Below are positions 26,131-33,544 of a stretch of DNA of 37,972 bases, piece by piece. This DNA is from an uncultured Bacilli bacterium. Its GTDB lineage: Bacteria; Bacillota_I; Bacilli_A; RF39; UBA660. A program made the position numbers and the translations under genes. The stretch covers positions 1 to 37,972 of the forward strand of contig CALVIU010000008.1 in assembly GCA_944331835.1 (NCBI GenBank), read 5' to 3'. The notes beneath the pieces are model-generated. The model was not told where the DNA came from, made no database searches, and was given only the letters and a program-made list of their open reading frames with translations. Numbering within the stretch: the first letter of the stretch is position 1; each line of letters opens with the position of its first letter.

Positions 26131-26274
26131 AAAACTTTTAAAAATTATTAAAGATGCATAAATATTATTTTTGAATATTAACGTTAAGATGTTTGAAAAT
26201 TAGTAATAAATATATATTATTTATATTATGAGAAAGGGTATTTTGTAAAAAAAAGTAAAGTGTTATTATTTATA

Positions 26275-26304
26275 TTGTATTTAACAATTATTTTATGTTA
26301 TAGT
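26275..26304 (+). promoter_or_regulatory. Promoter of the membrane-anchored protein gene
   Basis: TTGTAT (26275-26280), 18-base spacer and TATAGT (26299-26304) preceded by TG-T, an extended -10. Confidence 0.55.
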
Positions 26305-26321
26305 GTATTCAGGTGAGTGAT

Positions 26322-27143
26322 ATGGGAAAGAATGTTGTTATAGGGATTTTAGCAGTTTTAGTTTTATCGTTAGGGGGCTATACAGTTTATGATAATTTTA
26401 TTAAGGACAATGGACAAGATGATAGTTCAGATGTTGCTAAAGAAGACAATAATGATGAATTGGATAATGTAAGTGATTTGACGGATTCAGAGTTGGATTC
26501 TTTAGGACAATCTTTATTTGCCAAAACTAATCTAAGATATTGGACTGGGAGTCATTATCTATTGTACAACGATGAATTAGTTACATATGCTGATTTAACT
26601 GATTATGATAAATCTGTTATAGCATTTAAGATGATACCTGCTGGTCATATTGATTTCTATTATGAAAATTATGGCGATATTTATAATGAAAATGGTTCAG
26701 AATTATATAGTTCAGTAGATTATGATTATTATGTTCAAGCATTTAAATCTGTATTTGGAAATGATACAGAAGTTATTTATGAAAATGGTGGATGGCAAGA
26801 TCCTATGGTAAATTATTGTGCTTTAGAAAATCAAAAAATTAATTGTTATGGTAGTAATGGTGGCGATGCTACTGAATCAGAAGCTTTTATCAAGTATTCT
26901 AAAACAGAATTAGATGGAGAAGATGTTATTGTATATGTTGATTTCTTGAATTACTCTTATGAAAAAGGAATTTACAGTGATTTAAATTTTACTGATTTAA
27001 TAGCTAGTGATATTCTTGATGGTAATATAACTAATGAAGAAGTATTTCAAAAATATGGCAATGATGCTGGAAAATTTAAAGTAACATTTAAAAAAGATAG
27101 TATTAATAATTATTATTGGTATTCATCTGAATTTGTAGAATAA
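26322..27143 (+). CDS. Membrane-anchored extracellular protein of unknown function
   Basis: I do not recognise a family. The 273 residues begin with a short basic start and one hydrophobic segment (VVIGILAVLVLSLGGYTVY, about residues 5-23). An acidic linker rich in Asp and Ser follows (about 28-60), then a globular region with many Tyr and Asp, including two Cys (NYCALENQKINCYG) that could form a disulfide. There is no lipobox cysteine, so it is probably a membrane-anchored outside-facing protein rather than a lipoprotein. ATG 26322 after AGGTGAG is preferred to GTG 26313. It is a single-gene unit with its own promoter and terminator. Confidence 0.75.
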   Translation: MGKNVVIGILAVLVLSLGGYTVYDNFIKDNGQDDSSDVAKEDNNDELDNVSDLTDSELDSLGQSLFAKTNLRYWTGSHYLLYNDELVTYADLTDYDKSVIAFKMIPAGHIDFYYENYGDIYNENGSELYSSVDYDYYVQAFKSVFGNDTEVIYENGGWQDPMVNYCALENQKINCYGSNGGDATESEAFIKYSKTELDGEDVIVYVDFLNYSYEKGIYSDLNFTDLIASDILDGNITNEEVFQKYGNDAGKFKVTFKKDSINNYYWYSSEFVE

Positions 27144-27193
27144 ACTTTGGTTGTTGAAGCAATTATATATATTATAGTTAATATGTTCGTCAG

Positions 27194-27231
27194 AGATATT
27201 TATAATTGGAAATTATAGATATCTTTTTGTT
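27194..27231 (+). terminator. Rho-independent terminator
   Basis: AGATATTTATAATT pairs with AATTATAGATATCT around a two-base GG loop (one internal mismatch), followed by TTTTTGTTTT. Confidence 0.8.
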
Positions 27232-27401
27232 TTATAAATTTAAAATGATTATTTTTTTTGCAGATAAACTTATTGAAATAATTAAAATATAATGTTTTAT
27301 AAACTTATAAATTGTTTGTGCTAAAAATATTGATAAATGAAAAAGAGATTACTACTTATAAATAATGTGGCATTCTTATAATCTAAATAAAGAGGTTGCG
27401 T

Positions 27402-27431
27402 AATAGGTACTTAAATAAGTACATTCCTATT
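27402..27431. repeat. Inverted repeat upstream of the 3D-protein promoter
   Basis: GTACTT-AAAT-AAGTAC (27407-27422) is nested within AATAG / CTATT. It lies 22 bases ahead of the -35 and may be an operator. The rest of 27232-27453 holds no gene and nothing else I recognise. Confidence 0.4.
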
Positions 27432-27453
27432 TCTGGTAAATGCTTAATAACTT

Positions 27454-27482
27454 TTGACATACATTAGGGATAATGCTATAAT
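27454..27482 (+). promoter_or_regulatory. Strong consensus promoter of the 3D-domain gene
   Basis: TTGACA (27454-27459), 17-base spacer, TATAAT (27477-27482) with TG-C before it, i.e. a full consensus promoter with extended -10. Confidence 0.92.
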
Positions 27483-27512
27483 TGAATTATCCAATTGAGG
27501 TGGATGTATTTT

Positions 27513-28040
27513 ATGAAAATAGTAAATTATTTTGTCAGATTATCCTTGATGGTATTTGTATTAATAATTGCTAAAAGTAGTACAAATGTAATGGATGCTA
27601 CAGTTGAAAATGAAAATGTCAATAAGACAATAAATTTATCTACTATGGCACTTAAAGTTATTGAAGTAGAAGAAGAATTAAAATTTACTGCAATAGATAC
27701 ATATACAGGGGATTTAACAGGTTATGCACATGATTGTCCATTATGTAATGGAACACTAGCATGTATGCCTAGTTATGATATAACTGATGGAACAAATACT
27801 TATAATGATGCTGAGTATGGTGAAGTATATATTGTTGCATCTAGCAAGAATTTACCATGTGGTTCAATTGTAAGTTTTTATAGTAACCGTATTTCTGATG
27901 GTAGAGTTTTAGCAATTGTTTTGGATAGAGGAGTAAGAGGTAATTCATTAGATTTCTTAGTGCCTACAGAACAATATGCATATGATAATATCGGGAGAAG
28001 TACAATTACCTATGATGTATTAAGGAGTGGGTGGGAGTAA
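27513..28040 (+). CDS. Secreted 3D-domain (double-psi beta-barrel) protein
   Basis: This 175-residue protein is probably exported and acts on the cell wall. ATG 27513, nine bases after AGGTGG, gives an N-terminal signal segment (MKIVNYFVRLSLMVFVLIIA). The C-terminal half resembles the 3D domain of YabE/RpfB-type proteins: YIVASSKNLPCGSIVSF, then RVLAIVLDRGVRGNSLDFLV, where the family has the aspartate triad and GNRID. An unusual CPLCNGTLAC stretch (two closely spaced Cys pairs) precedes it. In B. subtilis the 3D/G5 protein gene yabE occupies a similar place near rsmA; the G5 domain is lacking here. Substrate and lytic activity are inferred. Confidence 0.8.
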   Translation: MKIVNYFVRLSLMVFVLIIAKSSTNVMDATVENENVNKTINLSTMALKVIEVEEELKFTAIDTYTGDLTGYAHDCPLCNGTLACMPSYDITDGTNTYNDAEYGEVYIVASSKNLPCGSIVSFYSNRISDGRVLAIVLDRGVRGNSLDFLVPTEQYAYDNIGRSTITYDVLRSGWE

Positions 28041-28831
28041 TCTCACCTAAATTTTTTATGAAAGCAAAGAAGAGTTTAGGACAAAAATTTTTAATTGATA
28101 AAAATGTAATCAGTAAAATAGTTACTGAGGTTTTTGCGTGTAATGATGATTTAATTGTGGAAATTGGCCCTGGGAGAGGTGCTTTAACAAAAGAATTAAA
28201 AAAATATAATTCTAATATTCTTTGTTATGAATTAGATAGGGATTTAAAAAATATATTACAAGCATTGGAAGATGATAAAACAAAAATAGTTTGGCAAGAT
28301 TTTTTAAAAAGTAATATAAAAGAAGATATAAAAGATATTAAATATAATAAATTATATATTGTTGGTAATTTGCCTTATTATATTACTACTCCAATAATTG
28401 AGCATATTATGGATAGTAATATAAATTTTGAAAAACTTGTTATAATGGTACAAAAAGAAGTAGCTGATAGATTTTTAGCAAGTCCACACTCTAAAGAATA
28501 TGGTTATATTACAGTTGTACTTAATTATTATTTTGATATAAGTAGAGTTATAAACGTTTCTAAATATGCATTTAATCCTGTGCCTAAGGTAGAAAGTACA
28601 GTTTTGAGATTAATACCTAAAAAAGATAAGATTAATTTAGATTTTAATAAATTTAAAGACTTTTTAAAGAAATGTTTTAGTCAAAAAAGAAAGACTTTAA
28701 AAAATAATTTAAAAGGCTATGATTGGAGCAAAATAAAAACGATTTTAGATAAATACAATATGAGTGAAAATGTTAGGGCTGAAGAAATAAGTGGGGAAAT
28801 ACTAATAGAAATATTTAAACATTCCCTGTAA
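28031..28831 (+). CDS. rsmA: 16S rRNA dimethyladenosine transferase (KsgA/RsmA)
   Basis: RsmA dimethylates two adjacent adenosines near the 3' end of 16S rRNA. Motifs: KKSLGQKFLIDKNVI, the SAM loop VEIGPGRGALTKEL, the catalytic NLPYYITTPII, and the C-terminal FNPVPKVESTVLRL and CFSQKRKTLKNNL blocks. Start uncertain: GTG 28031 overlaps the previous gene by ten bases and has AAGGAG three bases upstream, while ATG 28058 matches the usual N-terminus but lacks a ribosome site. The last codons and stop (CAT TCC CTG TAA) lie inside the first copy of the 33-bp repeat of the next gene, suggesting that the original 3' end was replaced. Confidence 0.95.
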   Translation: MGVISPKFFMKAKKSLGQKFLIDKNVISKIVTEVFACNDDLIVEIGPGRGALTKELKKYNSNILCYELDRDLKNILQALEDDKTKIVWQDFLKSNIKEDIKDIKYNKLYIVGNLPYYITTPIIEHIMDSNINFEKLVIMVQKEVADRFLASPHSKEYGYITVVLNYYFDISRVINVSKYAFNPVPKVESTVLRLIPKKDKINLDFNKFKDFLKKCFSQKRKTLKNNLKGYDWSKIKTILDKYNMSENVRAEEISGEILIEIFKHSL

Positions 28832-28913
28832 AAAAATGATTGAAACAAGTAATATTCCCTGTAAAAAAATGATGGAAACAAGTAATATTCCCTGTAAAAA
28901 AATGATATATTAT
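28821..28913 (+). repeat. 33-bp triple repeat upstream of the second ATPase gene
   Basis: The 20-mer ATTCCCTGTAAAAAAATGAT begins at 28821, 28854 and 28887, exactly 33 bases apart. The 13-base remainder (TGAAACAAGTAAT, first base T or G) is present in copies one and two. The third copy runs into ATATTAT, giving an extended -10 (TGA-TATATT, 28903-28911). The first copy overlaps the end of rsmA. Structure and period match the array at 24385 although the sequence differs. Confidence 0.85.
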
Positions 28914-28936
28914 GTATTTTCCCTTGATTTTAAGGC

Positions 28937-28952
28937 AAAAATGTGATATTTT
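28937..28952 (+). promoter_or_regulatory. AAAAATGTGATAT promoter motif of the second ATPase gene
   Basis: AAAAATGTGATAT (28937-28949), followed by TTT, lies 33 bases before the start codon. The first ATPase gene has the same 13-mer 35 bases before its start. It contains an extended -10 (TGA-TATTTT). This shared element may be the common core of the two promoters. Confidence 0.6.
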
Positions 28953-28969
28953 AGTTATAGGTGATAAAA

Positions 28970-30268
28970 ATGCTAAGAAGAAAGGCAATGGATAAGTTAA
29001 TAGAATGGAAAAATAGTCCTAATAAGATGACTTTAATAGTGCGAGGAGCAAGACAGGTTGGTAAAACTTATGTTATAAAAGAATTTGCTCGGGAGTATTA
29101 TGATAATTATGTTTATATAAATTTTGAAGAAAATCCTCAATTTAAAGAAATTTTTGAAGATAACTTATCAGGTGAAGAAATAATTAGTCAAATATCTTTA
29201 CGATTTAATAATATAATAATTGAACCTAAGAAAACACTTATTATATTTGATGAAATACAAACTTGTCCAAAAGCTATTACTGCTTTAAAATTTTTAACTA
29301 TTTATAATAAATATGATGTTATTGCATCAGGTTCTTTGCTTGGAGTTTTACATAAAGATGAACCTAGTTCTTATCCAGTGGGATATGTAGAATACTTAGA
29401 TATGTATTCGCTTGATTTTGAAGAATTTTGTTGGGCTAATGGTATTAATGATACAGGGATTCAATTTGTAAAGAAATATTATGATGAAAGAAGGCCAGTA
29501 CCTAGTGCTACTCACAATCAATTTATAGATTTGTTTAAATTATATATAATTGTTGGTGGTATGCCTAAGGTAGTTAATGAATATATTACAAGTAAGAATT
29601 TTCAAAATGTTTTTAAATTGCAAAATGATATAATTGAAGATTATAAAGCAGACATAATAAAATATGCTGCTCAAGGCGAAAAAAATAAAATAAGGGAATG
29701 TTTTAATTCGATACCTATCCAACTTGCTAAGGAAAATAAAAAATTTCAATATAAGCTTGCTAATAAAAATGCTACAACTAGAAATTATGGTGATGCTTTA
29801 GCTTGGTTGGTTGATGCTAGAGTCGTAAATCGTTGTTATAATTTAAAATCTTTAGAAAAACCTTTAATTGGGTACATAAATCTTGATTGTTTTAAAATAT
29901 ATATGGCTGATACTGGATTATTTGTTTCCATGCTAGGAAATGATGCTGCAATAGATATAATGAATGGAAATTTAGGTATTTATAAAGGGGCTATTTATGA
30001 AAATGTTATTGCTGATTTACTAAATAAGAAAGGCATGAAATTATATTATTTTAATTATCGATCAAGTTTAGAATTAGATTTTATAGTGATATATAATCAT
30101 GAAATTACAGCCCTAGAAGTTAAGTCAGCAGATAATACTAAATCTAAGAGTTTAAAATCTGCAATAGAAAATTGGAATATACCAATGGGTATTAAATTAT
30201 CTACCAAAAATATTAGTGTTAATAATAATATAATTAATTATCCGATATATATGGTGATGTTTTTATGA
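28970..30268 (+). CDS. AAA ATPase with DUF4143 / PD-(D/E)XK-like C-terminus, copy 2
   Basis: Function unknown. The 432 residues share the full layout of the protein at 24491. Walker A is GARQVGKTYV (about residues 25-34), Walker B is TLIIFDEIQTCP (about 93-104), then ASGSLLGVL, and VGGMPKVVNEY matches TGGMPEVVSMF of copy 1. The C-terminal YENVIADLL, ELDFIVI and ALEVKSA blocks supply a nuclease-like E-D-ExK pattern. Many residues differ between the copies, so they are old paralogues or separate arrivals. ATG 28970 is preferred to GTG 28961 because it lines up with the N-terminus of copy 1. Its stop overlaps the next start (ATGA), implying coupled translation. Confidence 0.85.
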   Translation: MLRRKAMDKLIEWKNSPNKMTLIVRGARQVGKTYVIKEFAREYYDNYVYINFEENPQFKEIFEDNLSGEEIISQISLRFNNIIIEPKKTLIIFDEIQTCPKAITALKFLTIYNKYDVIASGSLLGVLHKDEPSSYPVGYVEYLDMYSLDFEEFCWANGINDTGIQFVKKYYDERRPVPSATHNQFIDLFKLYIIVGGMPKVVNEYITSKNFQNVFKLQNDIIEDYKADIIKYAAQGEKNKIRECFNSIPIQLAKENKKFQYKLANKNATTRNYGDALAWLVDARVVNRCYNLKSLEKPLIGYINLDCFKIYMADTGLFVSMLGNDAAIDIMNGNLGIYKGAIYENVIADLLNKKGMKLYYFNYRSSLELDFIVIYNHEITALEVKSADNTKSKSLKSAIENWNIPMGIKLSTKNISVNNNIINYPIYMVMFL

Positions 30269-30756
30269 ATATAGAAATAATATTAATTATTGTGTGCAGT
30301 TCTTTAATTTTTGCAATTGCGAAAAGATGTTTAGATAATGATACGAGATATATGAATAGTAATAATTTTGTAATTCATGAATCATCTAGTTATATAGGAT
30401 TATTATTTTCACTATCAAGTGTTATTTTTGGAGTTAGTATTATAAATTATTTCTATATTAGAGAAGATAAATTTATATTTTTGATGATTTTAGGAATATT
30501 AATGGTATTAGTATTAATTATAGGACTTGTACTTAGTTATAATAAAGTAATAGTGGATAATAATGTAATAATTGTTCGTAAAGTATTTTGTTATAAAGAA
30601 TATGATATAAAAGATATTACAAGGGCTAGAATTAAATATAAGAAAAATGATAAAATAATTGGCATTTATATAGGGAAAAAGAGAATATTTAGTTTTCGAG
30701 AATCGATGACTGGATATAAATATATGTGTTATAGATTAAATATATTGGATGTATAA
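30265..30756 (+). CDS. Membrane protein with possible PH-like domain, coupled to the ATPase
   Basis: I do not recognise it firmly. The 163 residues contain an N-terminal hydrophobic segment (IEIILIIVCSSLIFAIA) and two further ones (about 45-62 and 70-92). The cytosolic C-terminal half (NKVIVDNNVIIVRKVFCYKE then YDIKDITRARIKYKKNDKI) resembles bacterial PH-like domains of small membrane proteins. It overlaps the ATPase stop by four bases (ATGA), so both are made from one transcript. A clear terminator follows. Confidence 0.65.
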   Translation: MNIEIILIIVCSSLIFAIAKRCLDNDTRYMNSNNFVIHESSSYIGLLFSLSSVIFGVSIINYFYIREDKFIFLMILGILMVLVLIIGLVLSYNKVIVDNNVIIVRKVFCYKEYDIKDITRARIKYKKNDKIIGIYIGKKRIFSFRESMTGYKYMCYRLNILDV

Positions 30757-30782
30757 AACTAGTTATTAATGACTAGTTTTTT
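30755..30782 (+). terminator. Rho-independent terminator
   Basis: AAAACTAGT pairs with ACTAGTTTT, eight-base loop, T-run of six; it closes the accessory ATPase unit. Confidence 0.88.
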
Positions 30783-30807
30783 GCATATATTTAAGTGGTG
30801 ATAATAC

Positions 30808-31587
30808 ATGCAAATTAAAAAAGGAGATTATGTAACTAGAAATAGTTATGGTAATGATACCGTTTTTAAAGTAATAAATATAAGTGATAATACTTATTAT
30901 TTAAAGGGTGTTGAGGTTAGGCTTTATGCTGATGCAAAATATGATGATTTAAGACTTGAAACAGATGTTCATGAGGATGAAGCAATAGATGAAATTGATA
31001 TTAAAGATGAACTTTTAACTCGCGGAGATTATTTTTATTTGCCAGCGAAAGTTTTACATATTGATGGTGATGAAGAGTATTTAAGTAGATGTTTAAAATT
31101 TTATAAAAGAAATGGAATTTTTGCTATAGGTAAAAAAATTAATGAAAAAAATGTGTATGAACAAATACCAATTCTTTTAAAAGAATATAAACCTGATATT
31201 GTGATTATAACTGGTCATGATGCTTATTTGCGAAAAAAGAGCGATGACATTAATGATTTAAAAAATTATAAAAATTCCGCATATTTCGTTAAGGCTGTTA
31301 AGGCTGCAAGAAATTATGAGAAAAGTCATGAGAAATTGGTTATTATTGCTGGGGCATGTCAAAGTAATTATGAAGAATTAATTAAGGCTGGGGCCAATTT
31401 TGCTTCTAGCCCTAAAAGAGTAAATATTCATGCTTTGGATCCGGCGATAATTGCAAGTACAATCTCTTTAACAGAAAGAAATAAGGAGATAGATTTAAAG
31501 AAACTTTTAGATAAAACTAAATATAAAGAAGATGGTATGGGGGGAATTATTTGTAATGGGCTTATGTATGTGGGGTATCCCAGATGA
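30808..31587 (+). CDS. yabG: Sporulation-specific protease YabG
   Basis: YabG is a mother-cell protease that trims spore coat proteins so that they can be crosslinked. The 259-residue protein has the family blocks KGDYVTRNSYGNDTVFKV, LHIDGDEEYLSRCLKFY (about 86-102), DIVIITGHDAY (about 131-141) and IIAGACQSNYEELIKAGANFASSPKR (the region of the proposed catalytic residues), and ends GMGGIICNGLMYVGYPR. It is slightly shorter than the 290 residues in B. subtilis. It lies after rsmA, displaced by the ATPase unit, and overlaps veg by four bases (ATGA). No sigma-A promoter is evident; a sporulation sigma factor would be expected. Confidence 0.93.
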   Translation: MQIKKGDYVTRNSYGNDTVFKVINISDNTYYLKGVEVRLYADAKYDDLRLETDVHEDEAIDEIDIKDELLTRGDYFYLPAKVLHIDGDEEYLSRCLKFYKRNGIFAIGKKINEKNVYEQIPILLKEYKPDIVIITGHDAYLRKKSDDINDLKNYKNSAYFVKAVKAARNYEKSHEKLVIIAGACQSNYEELIKAGANFASSPKRVNIHALDPAIIASTISLTERNKEIDLKKLLDKTKYKEDGMGGIICNGLMYVGYPR

Positions 31588-31796
31588 ATATTAATATAGT
31601 TAAAGAGGAAATAAGTAAAAATATAAATAGAAAAGTTAGTATTTCTGTATATGGATTACGTAATAGAGTTAATAGATATGAGGGAATTATTTATAAAATG
31701 TATCCTAATTTATTTACAGTGTTAGTAAATGGTGAAGAAAAAAGTTTCAATTATCGGGATGTAATAACTGGAGAAGTAAAAATTAAATATTTGTAA
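31584..31796 (+). CDS. veg: Veg family protein
   Basis: Veg is a small conserved protein, linked to biofilm regulation in B. subtilis. The 70 residues match the family: an N-terminal helix, GLRNRVNRYEGIIYKMYPNLFTVLV (compare ERSGILAETYPSVFVI) and NYRDVITGEVKIKYL at the end (compare SYADILTETVELTF). It overlaps yabG by the ATGA arrangement, so unlike B. subtilis veg, which has a very strong promoter of its own, it appears to depend on yabG translation. Confidence 0.88.
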   Translation: MNINIVKEEISKNINRKVSISVYGLRNRVNRYEGIIYKMYPNLFTVLVNGEEKSFNYRDVITGEVKIKYL

Positions 31797-31804
31797 TATT
31801 TTAG

Positions 31805-31833
31805 TTGCAAAATTTATAAATATAAATTAAAAT
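31805..31833 (+). promoter_or_regulatory. Promoter of spoVG
   Basis: TTGCAA (31805-31810), 17-base spacer and TAAAAT (31828-31833), of sigma-A form. I do not see a clear sigma-H element like the one in B. subtilis spoVG. Confidence 0.65.
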
Positions 31834-31863
31834 TATAGTAGTGATACAGTAAGGAGAGAAGTT

Positions 31864-32139
31864 ATGGAAATTACAAAAGTAGATGTTTATCCAAGAGAAA
31901 AAGAAGGATCAAGATTAAAGGCATTTGTCGATTTTACTATTGATGATTGTTTAGCAGTTAAGGGTGCTAAGATAATTGAAGGAAATACAAGATTATTTGT
32001 TTCAATGCCTGGTAAACTTAATAAGTTTGGTAAGGAAGAAAACGTAGTATTTCCAACAAATAAAGAAACTAGAGAAAAATTTGAAGAAGTTATTTTAAAT
32101 GAATATAAAAAAGTAACTGAAGAAAATCAAGAAAATTAA
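31864..32139 (+). CDS. spoVG: SpoVG, RNA- and DNA-binding regulator
   Basis: SpoVG affects septation and sporulation in Bacillus and binds nucleic acids. The 91 residues carry all conserved blocks: MEITKVDVYPREKEGSRLKAFVDFTIDDCLAV, FVSMPGKLNKFGKEENVVFPTNKETREKFEEVI. The AAGGAGAG ribosome site is strong. It has its own promoter and terminator and follows yabG-veg as in Bacillus, without ispE and purR, which are found between them there. Confidence 0.97.
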   Translation: MEITKVDVYPREKEGSRLKAFVDFTIDDCLAVKGAKIIEGNTRLFVSMPGKLNKFGKEENVVFPTNKETREKFEEVILNEYKKVTEENQEN

Positions 32140-32163
32140 TCAACGAAAGTTGATTTTTTTGTG
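32138..32163 (+). terminator. Rho-independent terminator after spoVG
   Basis: AATCAAC-GAAA-GTTGATT hairpin with a stable GAAA tetraloop and a T-run; it overlaps the stop codon. Confidence 0.88.
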
Positions 32164-32244
32164 AAAAAACATTTTTTGTTTTGGTAGTTTATGGAATAAT
32201 TTATTTAACATAGGGTAATACTTATGTAGAAAGGAGTGTTTGTT

Positions 32245-33471
32245 TTGGCAAAAGAAAAAGAAGTTTCAAAGACAAGGAATGTGGCAATTGAAGTATGGCG
32301 TTTTTTGATTGCTTTAGCAATTATAGGATTCCATACAGGATGGATTATAGCCAGAAGTTGTGATGGATCGTTAGGATATTATATGGAAACAACTAATTGG
32401 TTCTTTGGTTCTAGTGAAGTATTGTTAATATTTACATTAACTGCTGGATACTTTATGGTTTCGCATTTTAAGAAAAGAAATGCTAATAAAGAGTATGCTT
32501 CCAGAAGTGCTTCATCAAGGGCTTGGGAATATACATGGTCAAGAATTAAGGCTTTAATGCCAGTTTTAATTTTAGGTTATGTATTAGGATTGTTGATTTC
32601 TACAAAATTCTATTATCCAGACTACACTTTTCAACAAATATGTAGTATGGTTGTAAATAGTGCTTGGGAATTCTTAGGTTTCCATTCTGTGGGCTTAAGA
32701 AGTGTTGGAAATGAATTCTTCAATTTAAATGGTACATTGTGGTTTATTTCAGCAATTATCATTGTTGGATATTTCTTATATTGGGGATTATCTAAAAATG
32801 AAGATTTCATGTCTGGTGTAGTTGCACCTTTCATCTTTATATTCCTTAGTGGTTGGTGGTGTTTTACTGATACTAGAGCAGCTCAAACAGCTTGGTCAAC
32901 ATTTGGTTTACAAACTACATCTACTAATGGTATGGGTGGATCTGCAACCGGAGCAACTGCTGTACTAGGATTTAATAATGGTCTATTGTTTGTTCTACTT
33001 GGAATGCTTGGAGGTATGCTTCTTTATTACTTGATTCAAAGAGTAAAAGAACATAAATTCAGTGCTGGTGGAAAAACTGTTCTTACAATAGTAAACATTG
33101 CAGCATCTGCATTGCTACTATGGTATACAATTTATCCACCTACTTGGTTTGAACTAGATAGATGGACTGTGTCACTTCTTTGTATAATTGTTATTGGACT
33201 TAGTTTACTTAATGTTGATAGTTTAACAAAAGCATTAAATAATAAGACTACTCATTCATTATTCGAATATTTAGGTGGTTTATCATTGTATATTTATATG
33301 CTTCACTATCCGGTAGCAATATTAATACTAAGAATGCTTGGCCAAAATACAGCAGCGACAACTTATTCATTCTGGTTAATATTCATTCCAACAGTTATAA
33401 TTACAATAATCTTAAGTTGTGTAATTAAAGCATTGATGGATGCAACCATTTTGAAAAAGAAAAATGCGTAA
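32245..33471 (+). CDS. Membrane acyltransferase, acyltransferase-3 (OafA-like) family
   Basis: These multi-pass enzymes move acyl groups onto surface polysaccharides or lipids; the substrate is unknown. The 408 residues have about ten hydrophobic segments and begin with the family pattern EVWRFLIALAIIGFHTGW (the His in the first membrane segment is conserved). The N-terminal half has further LTAGYFMVSHFKK, and the last third has SLFEYLGGLSLYIYMLHYPVA, the typical closing motif. TTG 32245, eight bases after AAGGAG, is preferred to GTG 32236, which overlaps that site. It is a single-gene unit with a terminator, with no polysaccharide genes nearby. Confidence 0.87.
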   Translation: MAKEKEVSKTRNVAIEVWRFLIALAIIGFHTGWIIARSCDGSLGYYMETTNWFFGSSEVLLIFTLTAGYFMVSHFKKRNANKEYASRSASSRAWEYTWSRIKALMPVLILGYVLGLLISTKFYYPDYTFQQICSMVVNSAWEFLGFHSVGLRSVGNEFFNLNGTLWFISAIIIVGYFLYWGLSKNEDFMSGVVAPFIFIFLSGWWCFTDTRAAQTAWSTFGLQTTSTNGMGGSATGATAVLGFNNGLLFVLLGMLGGMLLYYLIQRVKEHKFSAGGKTVLTIVNIAASALLLWYTIYPPTWFELDRWTVSLLCIIVIGLSLLNVDSLTKALNNKTTHSLFEYLGGLSLYIYMLHYPVAILILRMLGQNTAATTYSFWLIFIPTVIITIILSCVIKALMDATILKKKNA

Positions 33472-33483
33472 TTATTAACCTAA

Positions 33484-33512
33484 AGGAATCTAGAGATTGC
33501 TAGATTCTTTTA
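33484..33512 (+). terminator. Rho-independent terminator after the acyltransferase gene
   Basis: GAATCTAG / CTAGATTC stem, six-base loop, then TTTT. Confidence 0.82.
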
Positions 33513-33517
33513 ATTTG

Positions 33518-33526
33518 TGGTAGAAT
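33518..33526 (+). promoter_or_regulatory. Extended -10 promoter of the CoA-transferase gene
   Basis: TG-G-TAGAAT, 18 bases before the start codon, just after the preceding terminator; no good -35. Confidence 0.5.
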
Positions 33527-33544
33527 AAATAATAGAGGTGAGAT

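Noticed and set aside
24198-27512. tRNA genes in the longer gaps
   Set aside because: No cloverleaf or GGTTCRANNCC-type arm was found in these gaps or in the centromere region.
28821-28913. Regularly spaced repeats as a CRISPR array
   Set aside because: Only three copies, the 33-bp units are nearly identical throughout with no unique spacers, there are no cas genes, and the last copy merges with a promoter.
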